Translations under genes and position numbers: made by a program
Notes under the pieces: generated by a model
What the model was told of the DNA's origin: nothing
Database searches by the model: none
The model's input: only the letters and a program-made list of their open reading frames with translations
Part shown: positions 22,101-33,573 of the stretch, piece after piece
How positions within the stretch are numbered: the stretch's first letter is position 1
Layout of the letters: the number at the start of each line of letters is the position of its first letter
NCBI GenBank assembly: GCA_030544215.1
Contig: JARZZO010000004.1
Coordinates: 13,876,501 to 13,940,500, forward strand
Direction: 5' to 3'
Origin: Zantedeschia hybrid cultivar
Taxonomy: Eukaryota; Streptophyta; Magnoliopsida; Alismatales; Araceae
DNA: 64,000 bases

Positions 22101-24420
22101 GTCACCCCGACACACCCACACCGGCGCTGTGCTCCACCCACACCAGCACATGGTGATAAAGCGCTACAATTGTCACTCTAAGCCCACAGTAGCACAAAAC
22201 ACAACACATTAAGAAGTCCACGGTCGCACGAAACATAACGTGGTGCGATCTGGTTACAAGGAATCCATTATCACCGAGTATAATTTAAAGCATGCATTTA
22301 ACCAACTAACCAATTGCCTAACAGTGTAAACATATTTTAATGGCATAGATTAGTGTGATTCTGTCTTGAATCGCGTCGCCCAAGGCTGACGTCATTCAAG
22401 CCTCATAAACTGGTTCATAGAAAACTAGCCCTCAGAACCTGGCCTAAAACGCGTCGCCACAGGTAGTCGCCTTATGAAAGGCGTCGCTGTCCCTCGTCGC
22501 CTGTTAGCGACCGAAAACAGGGACATGCCATGGGGTGATTTCCACTAAAATGCGTCGTTCACGCAAGTCGTCTTTTAAAAAGACGTCGCTGTCCCTGGAC
22601 ACTCATCAATCCATAAACAGAGTATGTAAATGGGGGTAAATCGCGTCGTGGGTGGGCGCCGCCTTTATGAAAGGCGTCGCTTCACCTCGACGCCATTTAG
22701 TCCCAACAGACAGGTTCTCCCCCTCGCTTCGCCCGATCCACGAGATGGGATTTCTCCCCAAAATGCACATAAAAGAGCACAAAATATAAAGGGGAAGGAG
22801 GAGAACCTAACTATCCTTTAGAACACCAAATTTCTCATACATGCACTTAGCGTTTTCACCCCAAAAATACCCCTAAAACATGCTTCAAACGCGGGAAAAC
22901 ATGGTTTCAAACGAAATGCATTGGGAATTGTCATCCTACTGGTCACTTGAACTCCTCCAAGCCCCAAGCTGTCCACCCGCCTCGCCCTACGCCGCCGCCG
23001 GTACCGCCGAGGTCGTCGTTACTCCACCGGGACGTCGGCCGCCGTCCGGAGAGAAAACGCCGCGGAGGAGGTGGATGTGGTAGTAGTGGGAGTAAGGAGG
23101 TCGATGGAGTGGAGGGAGAGATGAAATGGTGGGAGGAAAAGAAGGAGGGAAGGAAGAATCGCCGGAGCCGCCGGGGAAGAGAGGAGAGAGAAGAGGGAGG
23201 AGAAAATAAGGGAAAGGAAGGAGGGTTCGCGGGGTTAACCAGAAACTGGCTAAAACGCGTCGAGCTGCACGGACGCCTATCAGTTGACATGACGGGCCGT
23301 ACTGACAGAGTTTGAAACGTGTCACCTACCCAAGATGCCGTTCAGACGACAAGACCGGCATCGTACACTGACAATCCAAGGTCGCAGTCTGAATGGCGTC
23401 GTCCATCCCGGACGCCGTTCAGACGACACGATAGGGCCGTACTCTCACAGCTCAAAGCCCGCCCACGTGGCGCCCACGTGGCACATCGACAACCAAACTA
23501 AATGGCGTCCACCCATCAAGACGCCGCTCAAAAGGCGTCGTGCATTGTAGACGTCATTTAGATGGCACTCCCCAGTCCCATTAGGGCCCAAACCAGGGAA
23601 ACCTACCCAGAGACTGACCCGGTAACTGGATCCGAAACCTCAGTCCTTACAAAACCCAGTCACTAGAAGAGTTGACCAGATTGTACATAGATGAAATTGT
23701 TCGACTATATAGTGTGCCAGTTTCCATTATTTCAAATAGGGATTCCATATTCACTACTCGATTCTTGACGAGTTTATAGGAGGCATTGGGTACACAGCTA
23801 AAGTTTAGTTCGGCCTTCTATCCCTAGATTGATGGTGAGTTTGAGAGGACCATACAAACGCTCGAGGACATGTTGAGAGCGTGTAGCTTGGAATGGCAAA
23901 GTAGCTGGGAAGATCAATTGCCACTGGTTGAGTTTGCATATAACAACAGTTGTCGTTCTAGCATTGGGATGTCACCATGTGAGGCACTATATGGCAGGCC
24001 ATGCAAATCGCTTGTCTACTGGTCGGAGGTTGGAGAGAAGAGTCATTAGGAAGCGGCTGCTAACTGCTCAGAGCCGACAGAAGAGTTATGCACACAATAG
24101 GAGATGAGAGCTAGCATTTGAGGTGGGAGATCATGTGTTTCTCAAGGTATCTCCTACAAAAGATGTTATGTGATTCGGTAAGGAAGACAAGCTTAGTCTT
24201 AAATTCATTGGGCCATTCAAGATTCTCTAGTGAGTTGGTGAAGTGCTTACAAGTTGGCTTTGCCACCCGCATTGGCTAATGTGCATCCGGCTTTCATGTG
24301 TCTATGCTCAGAAAATACATTTCAGATCCATCTCATGTGATTGAGTATGAGCCACTGAGTGTGCAACCGGACTTATCATATGAAGAGAAGCCGATTCGCA
24401 TTTTGGATCGCAAAAAGTAA
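19140..24420 (+). pseudogene. Ty3/Gypsy pol: RT, RNase H, integrase (broken)
   Basis: The segment begins with the end of protease (FDVIQDMDLLEKYDALLD near 19,190). Reverse transcriptase follows with GFIRPSVSPWGAPILFV, VRLCIDYCKINQLT, KIDVRSDYHQLRIK and FLVMPFGLTNAHAAFMDLMN. The catalytic YxDD position reads FIGDVLIYS, which has lost its first Asp. RNase H shows FIVYTDALRKGLGCVLMQDG, EVFTDRKSLKYIF and NVVANTLSRKH. Integrase begins near 20,980 (HPGSNKMYRDLKKNF, CLTCQ, MDFITGLHK). It breaks at 21,317 where a solo LTR sits, and resumes at 23,657 (SLEELTRLYIDEIVRLYSVPVSII, CEALYGRPC). The chromodomain-type tail (RKYISDPSHVIEYEPLSV) ends at about 24,420. In-frame stops occur every few dozen codons. 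Confidence 0.9.
21323..23651. mobile_element. Solo LTR, 2.3 kb, inserted in the Gypsy integrase
   Basis: The segment starts TGTAACGACCCGCC and ends CAGTCCTTACA, so it has TG...CA termini. It is flanked by AAACC on both sides (21,318-21,322 and 23,652-23,656), an exact 5-bp target duplication. The integrase frame resumes directly after it. The interior holds several GCGTCG-centred hairpin units (22,366-22,690 and 23,250-23,570). A strongly GC-rich, then purine-rich stretch (22,970-23,220) looks like a retrotransposon leader. No coding domain was recognised, so it is a solo LTR left by recombination between two LTRs. Confidence 0.88.
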
Positions 24421-24428
24421 GTGTTGTG

Positions 24429-25592
24429 TGTTAGCTCTATATATAGCCTACAAGCCAACCTGACTTATTCTTGTTAATTTATTAATGGTAATAAACATTC
24501 ATTATGTGTAAATCATCTCTTTTATGTTATTCGTATCATTGTGAAACCCATGAATATATGCAATGAATGTCAGATTGTGATGAGATCACAATAATGAGAC
24601 TGACAATCTATAAACATGTATTTTTAATTGTTCCAAGTCAGTAGATATCTGAGAAGGACATTGGACATCTAGATAGACTAGTACAGGTTGCTCCAACTCA
24701 TTTGATGAGGGTGACTGGTCTCATAGTCACTTGTGTGGCGACACTATATTGAACTTGTAGGTGCTCATTAGGGAATGAGTTCACTGAACAGATCTGATAT
24801 GGTTCGCTGGATGGTAAGTTACTTGATTGTCAACTAGCTTGATCCATTGTCATAGTAGCGTAGATCGTCCTCAGACCTGAGACACCAAATATACCTTGTC
24901 GGTGGACTTCTGGACTTTGACCATGACTTATGGATCCCTATCCACGGGATTCTAATCAGTTATATAATTAGGCTCAGTGGAAGACCTTTGAAGATGGTTG
25001 TGTGTCAACAGGGAATCATTTGCTCTCGGTAATTAGAGAGAGAATGTTCTAGGTTAAATGTGTAGAAGTCCTTAGCCAGGGTGAACTAAATATCAGGAAA
25101 AGAGTTTTCTGATATTGAATAAGCACACATTTATGCCGGGTGGGTTGACCAGTTAGGGTTTGACAATTAACCAAACCCTAGGTTAACTCGGGAGTATTGT
25201 ACGGATTAAGGATTAAATTCACGTGGTAACTGTGGACGGACATGTTCTAGGAGCAGGTTACGAAACTCCATCGCCTTCCGGGATCATGCGGTGTTGCTTG
25301 ACACCCAATATGATTGGAGACCTAGACAATTACCGTGAGATGGTAATTCGGTTAAGTAATTAATTGAATATTAGATATTAATTAATTATAATAAGCCAAT
25401 AAGGGGTTATTGGGTTGAAAACTGGACTGACGTTTAGGCCTAGAGAGTCACACGCATAAAGGTTCTTGGTTAGGATAATTAAGTGGATTTTATATTAATT
25501 GAGGGCTTTTGTGAAAAACTACTGAGTTGATATATATATAGTCGTCGTGAGAAACCCTGAGCCAAGCATCTAGGTTCTCTCTGAGCTCTGAC

Positions 25593-25626
<34 letters not shown>

Positions 25627-26006
25627 ATGCTCTGGTCACCTCCCCTTCATGAGGCCGTCCGAACTCCGTCTTCTCCGCTTCATGATTCCTGCCCGTCGGG
25701 ATTTGTTCGTCTACATGCCGCGACGATCAATGTGGGTTCAGAAGAATGGCACGGTTGCTGATTCGAACGACATAGCAAGGACGATCTTGCAACAGGAGGA
25801 TCACGTGGATACCACTAGAGGTTGGGCATCTATGCGGCTTGTGGCATCGCATCGTCAGAACCACTAGGTCGCGTATTCGAATCTACACAAAGTGAAAATC
25901 ATTTACTGAGTTCTTGTTTATTTTGTCAAAATGAATTGGTGAGGGTGGGAATAAATTTTACTCGTTGTTTCCATTGTGTTCAAGAAAATCCCGCCCGATC
26001 CTTACA
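24429..26006. mobile_element. Solo LTR (copia-like), inserted in the chromodomain tail
   Basis: The segment starts TGTTAGCTCTATATATAG and ends CCCGATCCTTACA. The flanks TTGTG (24,424-24,428) and CTGTG (26,007-26,011) match at four of five bases, and removing the insert restores the chromodomain reading (DRKK..VL..TKMIHLVKVLWRH). It contains a CCCC/CTCT microsatellite at 25,590-25,627. A related copy lies inverted at about 54,080-54,960. The sequence style is that of Ty1/copia LTRs in monocots; family assignment is inference. Confidence 0.75.
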
Positions 26007-26011
26007 CTGTG

Positions 26012-26130
26012 TACCAAGATGATTCATCTGGTGAAGGTTTTATGGCGACATTGTTCCACCGAGGAAGCTACTTGGGAGATCGAGGAAGATACGAAGAAGT
26101 ATACCTTCTTATTTGGTAAATTATGATGAT
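26012..26130 (+). pseudogene. Chromodomain C-terminal piece of the Gypsy pol
   Basis: The frame reads MIHLVKVLWRHCSTEEATWEIEEDTKKY. The V.W..HS.EEATWE core is the signature of chromodomains at the end of chromoviral integrases. It was separated from the upstream DRKK by the solo LTR. Confidence 0.85.
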
Positions 26131-26157
26131 TCAAATTTCGAAGATGAATATTTTTTT

Positions 26158-26169
26158 GGAGGGAGAGGA
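26158..26169 (+). promoter_or_regulatory. Polypurine tract of the Gypsy element
   Basis: GGAGGGAGAGGA lies directly before the 3' LTR start TGTTATGCC. This is where plus-strand DNA synthesis is primed in LTR retrotransposons. Confidence 0.85.
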
Positions 26170-27870
26170 TGTTATGCCTTATAACTTAAACCCAATATAT
26201 CTATTTAATGGGTCGTATTTAATTGAGCCCAACGTGATTTATTAATGGGTTATGAGTAATTAAGTCAAATTAGAGTTAATTATTTATTAAAATAATAAAT
26301 AATATATGAGTAACTCATTATTTTAACCATCAAGCTCATTATACCCATTAGTATTCTAAAAAGGAACTAAACTAGTTCTAACACTTGGTCAAATTCTAGA
26401 TTCGGAGTTGTATGGCAGTAGCTCGATAAATCGATGATAACTTTTCATTTGGTTGATGAAAAATTACGATTTTAGTACCATTTGAAAGATAGAATTAAGA
26501 TCTACAACTTTGTAGAAGAAGAGTTTTGCTAATTTTAGTAGTAACTAGGTCGAATTTGAGAGTTTACAGTTAAGAAAATATTTAGGTGCGGGAATAGAGT
26601 CTTACTTGCACTAGGAAGTGGTTTTTCCTTAGGGATTAAGTTATCCACGGTTGGAGTTCCACTCCAACATGGAAAGGAGAATTTTTTAGTTGTATTTGGA
26701 AGGTAAGAAACTATATATAGCCTCTTGAATTCGTGTTAGGGCTTCTGGAGCTGCACTTGAACTTCTAAGATAAGAACATGATGTTCTTAAGGAGAACTAG
26801 AAGATATTTTGATTTATTCTTTTTGATGATTGATTCTAATACCTGGATTGTGCTCTTGGATGATTAGAAGATGTAGAGGAAGTTTTGGAATACGAAGATT
26901 TCGTGGTTATATCATAAAAAGATTAATTAGAGATGGATTGAAGAGGTGTTCTTGGTGTTCTTCAAGAGATACGTTATGATAACCCATCATATAAATAATT
27001 TGTGTTATACAAAAAATTGATTATTTTCAAGGTTTTCAAAGTTTAAATATGCTAAGAACATTATTGGATTTGATTGGAAATCATTAGATTCAAAGAAAAG
27101 AGCGTAAATCTTTGAAAGTTCATATTTTAGCTCCGTTCTGGGTAGAATCGAGTTGACTTATACGACTGGGTTGGTCGACCGATTGCTACAATACACCGGT
27201 TCAACGTTTAATTTTTTGCTGAACTTCCCGATGTCCGTTCTCACTCGTCTGATGTCGTCTGAATTTATTTAATATTTATTTTATAAATATTTTTCAACCT
27301 ATGTAGTCTGCCCAGACTGATGACAGTTCAAAATTTTGAGCGAACTTCGATCAGCTATAACTCCATGAGTACTTGTCCAAATCATTTAAAATTTTGACTG
27401 CAACTTTTTTTTATGGAGTTCTAAGTGTCTGCAAAATTTTATGATTTTTAAAAATTTATTTGTCATTATTATGCTATTTATTCATTTAGTCAAAACTCAC
27501 TCAAGTTCTTCATATGCAAGTCAATACTCTAATTCACTCATTTGATGTTCAAATTATGTGAAACTTTGTCGACATATTGTTTTTTGACTTTTTGGACATG
27601 TTCCCAAGTTTGATTAATTTCTGAGTATGTTTGCTATTTTCGACCCTATTTGTTGATTTTTTAAGCTCTAAAATTAGTTTTAATGGCCGAAAATTATATT
27701 TGTTATTTTGAAAATTCTGTTAGCCATCTTATTTATGCAGTAACCTATTGGCATTAGTTTTATTTTGTTTTTTCATTTATATGACTATGTTGACTATTTA
27801 AGTAGATAGTTTATATGTAAAAGCATATATTTTGACCTATACTTATATATAGCACTTTGCTATTTAAATT
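26170..27870 (+). repeat. 3' LTR of the Gypsy element, truncated
   Basis: It starts TGTTATGCCTTATAAC and follows the 5' LTR until CACTTTGCTATTTAAATT near 27,870. The final ~1 kb of the LTR is absent. The sequence then changes to AT-rich DNA unrelated to the 5' copy, so the right border and target duplication are lost. Confidence 0.85.
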
Positions 27871-28133
27871 AAGCATTTAATGAGCATGTATGGCACATAG
27901 GCATAATAAATATTTTGTAGACCTGATAAAAAATATTTGTTATGTCCAAAAATTATTTATCATACTTAAAAAATATATATTAGCTTATAGACATTAGTAC
28001 ACACATACGTAAGGATGACGAATAATTTTTAAACGTGACGAACGTGATAAATACCATAAAATATTTGTTACGTCTAAAAATTCTTGTACGCATGCATAGG
28101 GATGATAAATTATGACGGTAGACAGAAAACAAA

Positions 28134-28565
28134 TAATACTTGTTGCACTGCGTTTAGTATAAGATACGTGTCTTGTACTGCGATACTCAGGGCCGTCCGA
28201 CTTAAGCGATCGGGTGGACGAGGAGTGGGCCGTTTTATTTTTTTTATTTCTTAATTGAATTTTTTCATTTTTTTAGAGTGCTCGATCAAAAATTGGATGA
28301 TACAATCGGTCAACACAGGTCAGCCACGACTGTATATTTTTTCGAAAAAAATAACCTTTTTTTCATGCAAATTGAGATGCATTTTGTTTTCAAAAAAATA
28401 TACAATCGATTCAAAATTGACTCAAATTTGCCGATTATATTATCTGACTTTTGATTGGATATTTTTTAAAAAATAATTTTTTAATAAAAATAAAAATTTA
28501 ATAGAAAACAGAGAACAGACAAATTCGTGCTGTCCTGCACTGCTGCACCCAGGCAAGTATTACTC
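28134..28565. mobile_element. MITE in the promoter or 5' UTR of the ASHR2-like gene
   Basis: The left end TAATACTTGTTGCACTGC is inverted at the right (reverse complement TAATACTTGCC, then TGCAGCAGTGCAG). The AT-rich interior includes long A/T runs and a GATCAAAAATTGGATGAT module. The same end type (GAGTAATACTTGCTGC) occurs at 55,359-55,714 and at one end near 15,498. The element stops about 155 bases before the chosen start codon. No clear target duplication was seen. Confidence 0.6.
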
Positions 28566-28719
28566 GAACTTGTTTCTGGCAGGGCCCATATTAGACTCAT
28601 TGAGGCTCATCAAGGCCACTGTCCTGTTCCTTTACCGCTCCACTCCGCCAGCCCAGCACCCCGCCGGCCTTTTTTTTAGCCAAGGAAGAACCCTCGCCAC
28701 GTCCGCACCCGCCTCCGTC

Positions 28720-29892
28720 ATGTCGTCCTCCGAGGCAGCCGTCCAGGTCGTCCCCACCATACCCGGCCGTGGCCGCGCGCTGGTCGCTGCTCGCCCCATT
28801 AAACCCGGCGAGGTCCTTCTCGTTGACTCCCCGCTCCTCCTTTATCCGGCCCTCCAACGCCCCGCTACTTCTTCTTCTTCCTCCTCCTCCTTCTGCGCCC
28901 ACTGCTACCGCACGCTGCCGCCGGAAGGCGGCTCCTTCCCCTGCCCCGCCTGCCTGGTCCAGGCCCTCTTCTGCGCCGACGCCTGCCGCGCCGCGGCCGC
29001 CGCCTCCTCCCACACCCCCTGGGCCTGCCGCGCCCTCTCCATGCTCCGCGCAGGCGCCGCCTGTCTCCCCCCGCCGCTTGACCACCACCCGGACGCCCTC
29101 TCCCAGGCGGCCTTCCTCGTCGCCGCTTACAACCTCGCCGCCGTCTCCCCCGACGGCTTCCTCTGCTTCCTCTCCCTCCAGGGGGACGCCGCCCCCGACC
29201 TCGCCGCCCTCGCCCTCCACTCCCTGGTGGCGTCGCTGTCACCGCCGCCGGCGGGTCCTGCCGGGTTCTCCCCGGGACTCACGGCGGCACTACTGGCGAA
29301 AGACAGGATGAACGCTTTTGGACTGATGGAGCCGGTCGCTGGCGGTGACCGTGGGGTCGGGGAGAGGAGGGTGAGGGCTTACGGCATCTACCCAAAAGCA
29401 TCCTTCTTCAACCACGACTGCCTCCCCAACGCCTGCAGGTTCGACTACGTCGACGGCGGCGGCAGCGGCAGCGGCCGGAACACCGACATTGTCGTGCGGG
29501 CGATCCACGACATCCCGGAAGGGAGGGAGGTGTGCCTGAGCTACTTCCCGGTGAACTGGAGCTACAAGGAGAGGCAAAGGAGGCTCCTTGAGGACTATGG
29601 GTTCGCATGTGAGTGCGACCGCTGCATGGTGGAGAAGGGCTGGAAGGATGAGGAGGAGGATGACATGGGGGAGGCCATGGATGATGATGATGACGAGGAG
29701 GTGGAGGGTGGAGATGGTGGTGGAGATGATGAGGGGATGGAGGAGGGGGGAGATGGGGACTTCCCCCATGCCTACTTCTTCGTGAGGTACATGTGCCAGA
29801 GGGAGAGCTGTGGGGGGACGTTGGCGCCGCTGCCGCCGTCGCCACAGGGCGCAGTTTCAAATGTCATGGAATGTAATGTGTGTGGCATCTGA
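28720..29892 (+). CDS. ASHR2-like SET-domain protein methyltransferase
   Basis: The 390-residue product begins with the conserved PGRGRALVAARPIKPGEVLL block that opens the split SET domain of ASHR2/SMYD-type enzymes. A MYND-type zinc finger follows: C59, C62, C75, C78, C85, C89, H98 and C103. The second SET half has NHDCLPN at 231-237 and GREVCLSYF with the catalytic-position Tyr275. The post-SET cysteines are CECDRC at 297-302. An acidic Asp/Glu/Gly loop spans about 309-346. Four more cysteines lie at 359, 364, 385 and 388. The family methylates lysine on histones or other proteins. I chose the ATG at 28,720 because homology starts there; an in-frame ATG at 28,570 would add 50 residues. The frame ends CNVCGI-stop, so a short C-terminal exon cannot be excluded. 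Confidence 0.85.
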   Translation: MSSSEAAVQVVPTIPGRGRALVAARPIKPGEVLLVDSPLLLYPALQRPATSSSSSSSFCAHCYRTLPPEGGSFPCPACLVQALFCADACRAAAAASSHTPWACRALSMLRAGAACLPPPLDHHPDALSQAAFLVAAYNLAAVSPDGFLCFLSLQGDAAPDLAALALHSLVASLSPPPAGPAGFSPGLTAALLAKDRMNAFGLMEPVAGGDRGVGERRVRAYGIYPKASFFNHDCLPNACRFDYVDGGGSGSGRNTDIVVRAIHDIPEGREVCLSYFPVNWSYKERQRRLLEDYGFACECDRCMVEKGWKDEEEDDMGEAMDDDDDEEVEGGDGGGDDEGMEEGGDGDFPHAYFFVRYMCQRESCGGTLAPLPPSPQGAVSNVMECNVCGI

Positions 29893-32800
29893 GCAGGGGT
29901 GATGATCCCGGCAACAGTGAGGGGGGCATGGGAGATGAATGAGATGTGCAGCTCTGTTACGATTCTGCACATGTTTGTTCTTTTCGTCTCCTTCACTGGT
30001 ACATTTTTTGTCATCATTTCTATTTTGCTTGTTTCTTTTTTGAGGCCCACCATGTTTTATCTGAACCGAAATTAGTGAGTTTTAATTCTCCTCTAATTAC
30101 TTAGAACGGATTCCATAGTTGTAGGTGGCCGAGAATGATTATCCTGAAATTCTGGTTACTTTATCTATGTGGTTATCGTTTTGAAAGCTGCTAGAGTGTG
30201 TTTGATTTGGTATTTTGTTAGAATCAGTTCAACTGATGCTTGTTGCCAGTTCATTTCACCAGAAGTGTAAATCACCAAAATCATCAACTTTGAACCTGCA
30301 TTTTTTGATCTCTTGATTCTGTTCAGCTCAGTGGCAAAATTGGTGATTCTTCTCTTCTTTCCTCTCACCATAACTTAGTTGTCTCTAAAGAGTACCATGG
30401 GCAGCAATGTGCCTCCATTATCCGTGTGTCTTGATTAGCTGTGTTCTATGGTTTACCTTGTTTGTTCGTCATTGGTTAGCTAGACATGCTTATGATAAAT
30501 TTTAAAGGCATGCTTTCTGATTTATGTGTTGGCACGTGACAATCTATAACAACTTTGCTGCAAGTTGGGATGTTAGCATATTCATGGCAGCAGCCTGAGA
30601 ATTTGTTGACCATGTTTCAGGTGAGAAAGGAAGAGCTATGCCTAGTTCCGAAGGAGGTCAGTAAAATATTTTGCTGCAAGATTGTTTTCTGAAGTCAACT
30701 CCCACGTAATATCTGTCAGTTGCATCATTTAGCTGCCTAAGTAAATGACAAACTGTAAAACACATGAATCATGTGGCACTAATGAGTCAAATCATATCTG
30801 AAGTGCTATATAGCTTAATTAAAGAGCATCAGCAATGGAGTAGTTTGTAATTGTGTAAATAAGGGTGAACAATCTACTGGTAGAACATCTGGAAAGATGA
30901 AAATACACATGATTTCCTGCCCATATGATCCATCCCCTTCCCCTTCCCACTGAGAATGTTCAATACATTTACCATGACGTAGCAAGGCAATAATGTAATA
31001 TATAGGGTGGGAATTTCAATGGCCTGCTATGCAATCAAGTAATTGATCATCAACAAATGATCACATTGAGGGGTAGAAAGTCATGCATACTTGGGGAAGA
31101 GTAAGGATCTATATTCCGTGGTCCAAGTTATTGTTGTTCAGATCATTTTTCTGCCAGTACATTATAATTGTCATCATATCCCTTTTATCTTCTCCGGACA
31201 GCCCTTAGATGATTTTGTTCTGGTGATACATCTCCTTGGTTTTGTGAGGACCTTCTTGTAATACATTTTCAGAGTCTCCAACATTCATGTGTGCTGCTTA
31301 TTCTTCATCATCCTATGTTGCTATCATGGTCCTTCCTATACTGTGCTTATTTTCCATTGGAATAGCAGACAGTCTCAAAAAATATTAGCATGGAATTCCA
31401 CCATATGGTGATTAGATTCTCCAGAATAAATTGTTTCTTCAAATCCATATTCATTATCTCCATCTAATCTTTAGCTGTCACTATTCACTTTCTCAGTCCT
31501 GCCATAATTCCCCACCAGGCTTGATTTGGCCAATGTTTACAAATTTCATTTCATGTTATCAAATGGTTCCACATTCTTTTGCTGGCACTCGAGTTATCTG
31601 AAAATTTTCTTCATCATAGATTGCCTTCTTAACTTCAGGATTTTTAACTATGAAGGATCCAATGAAGGGTAGGGCTTGACAAAGTCTTCATACCTGCTGT
31701 CTGCATGAAGAACCTTCCATATGGTGCTGCAGCTGGTGCCATTCTGCCATGTGTTTATGCTATGCATCAAAGAAGAGAAAATTTGCCAAAAGCTAAGCTT
31801 GTAGGCTGGCAGAAAACAAACATCTTGATTGTGCATTTTAATGCTTATACAACATATGAGAAAGTTTTGGAATCCACAATATGCAGACAAACATTGAGAC
31901 TAGTAGAATTACACGAAAACTTTTCATTGCCCAAGCTTTAGAATTATGTGAAAATTTATATTCTTTTGTCTCACTTCCGTAATTGTTCTTCGTTAAATAT
32001 GGAAGTATCATGAAAGAATATGAATTCATACATGCACAGCACACAAAGTTGATGAATTATTTACATTTAGCGTGATCATTGTTCGACACAAATAATTCTC
32101 AACTTTGTTTGTTGTCAATATACCAATTCATATTCTTTTGTGATACTTCTATAGATGGAAGATAAATATGAAGTGCAATCAAAGAACATAAAGATTACAA
32201 GGTTACAAGCTACCATAAGAATACAACAAACAAGCCTACAAAGATGCAACAAACAAGTTAGTCTATCCTCTGCACCAAACACATTCTAATGCCTTACTAT
32301 GGCATGTTACCATGGGATTGATTGCATCTAATGGGCTCTTGTGCCATATTGAACTCATTAGAATGTCTTCTTTGGAGTCGAGCTGATTGCCGTAGAGAGC
32401 CATCCCCAAAGCTGAACTTGGGCAACAACGCCAAATCAGCCATTCCATCTGATCCTAGCCAATCCGGCTTGGATCCGCTGGGCCAGACCAGGATTGGACC
32501 AGTTTGACCACAAACCGATCTGCGTTCTTTCATAGGCCAGCTATTGTGACAAATGAAGTGAAACACGTTCTTCTAATTGGCCAATTTGACAAAAGGAATG
32601 CTATTATACTACACCTCTTACCACTTTCTTTACCATACTCATTGAGAGTTGTTTGATCGCTTGATCAAGTGGCACTTGTTAAAGTTGCTTTTGGCACAAC
32701 TTTTCTCTTTTTTTTTGTCTTTTTTTTTTTTTTTCAACTACCACATTTAATAGGAGCTCTTTGATCAAGTGATCAAAGGACTCCCATGATTGTGGTAAAA

Positions 32801-33099
32801 AGTTTGCTATAATACAATTCCTCATTTGACAATAGAACCCATTAATACTTGGTTTGAAATTCTTGAAGGCATTCATTGAATTTGTAGTATGTGAGTTTAG
32901 AGTTTGTGGCATAGAGGTTGGCTTTGAGACCATAGGCCATTACTTGATGACTTCTTGGCCACAACAATCATAGGAGTTGGAGTTAAGAGGAGGTGGAGGT
33001 AATTCCCAAAATTAGGATCTAATGCAGACACTTGCAACGAATCAGGAAAATGCAAAAGCTAAAGAGCTGGGCAGAGAGTGGAGGTTCAGTGTTAGAGAT
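29893..33099. other. 3' flank and intergenic DNA, no recognised gene
   Basis: After the stop, about 150-200 bases fit a 3' UTR. The rest has ordinary AT-rich composition without a conserved frame on either strand. A CCGCTGGGCCAGACCAGG-type patch at 32,440-32,515 resembles the GATCC-rich ends of the hAT-like elements elsewhere in the window, without clear borders. Confidence 0.4.
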
Positions 33100-33573
33100 C
33101 ATAGCAAGTCAATCCCATCCTGTCACTTGCCGGAATTGGTCAGGACATCCATCCCAGTGAGAAAATAGGATGGGACAGTTTCTTGTCTGTCCCCGCCCGT
33201 CCTGGCCATCTCGACCTATCTTGGCCTGTCCCAACCAAAATTTTATATTTGAACTGGAGATTTTCCTAACTCCTTAGGCTCTTTGTAAGCTCATTTCGGG
33301 TGGGGGGGGGGGGGGGGGGGGTCATTAGATGAATATACTCCTTTATAAACCTATAAACATCCTAAATGCGTCTAAATGCGTTTGTTGCATTGATTTTGTG
33401 TTATTTTCATATTTATATGTTTATTTTCATATATTGTAAATATATGTTTTATATTTTGTTAGAATATGTATGGAAAAAAATCCTGGATGGGACACTGGAA
33501 TTGTCCGAGACATTGGAACGTCCCATCCTAGTAGAAAAATAGGATGAGTGTTGGGACAAAATTGACAACTATG
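33100..33573. mobile_element. hAT-type MITE with 8-bp target duplication
   Basis: The ends are CATAGCAAGTCAAT and, inverted, CATAGTTGTCAAT. The flanks TTAGAGAT (33,092-33,099) and GTAGAGAT (33,574-33,581) agree at seven of eight bases. Sub-terminal repeats are built on GGGACA/TGTCCC. A run of 20 G (33,302-33,321) lies inside. No coding capacity. Confidence 0.75.

Larger units (their letters stand above)
16174..27870 (+). mobile_element. Decayed Ty3/Gypsy chromovirus with nested solo LTRs
   Basis: Two long direct repeats (16,174-18,757 and 26,170-27,870) flank a primer-binding site, a broken pol and a polypurine tract, in the order expected for a plus-strand LTR retrotransposon. Pol order is protease end, reverse transcriptase, RNase H, integrase, chromodomain-type tail, hence a chromovirus. 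The gag region is missing: only about 400 bases separate the primer-binding site from the end of protease. Two later insertions, solo LTRs at 21,323-23,651 and 24,429-26,006, split integrase and the chromodomain tail. Many stops and indels show it is old and inactive. Confidence 0.9.

Noticed and set aside
22947..23325. Open frames on both strands of the GC-rich patch
   Set aside because: Low-complexity Pro/Ser or Gly/Arg/Glu readings inside a solo LTR; no domain and no start or splice context.
28597..29860. Long Gly/Arg/Pro-rich frames overlapping the ASHR2-like gene
   Set aside because: Shadows caused by very high GC at third positions; the SET and MYND motifs are only in the 28,720 frame.
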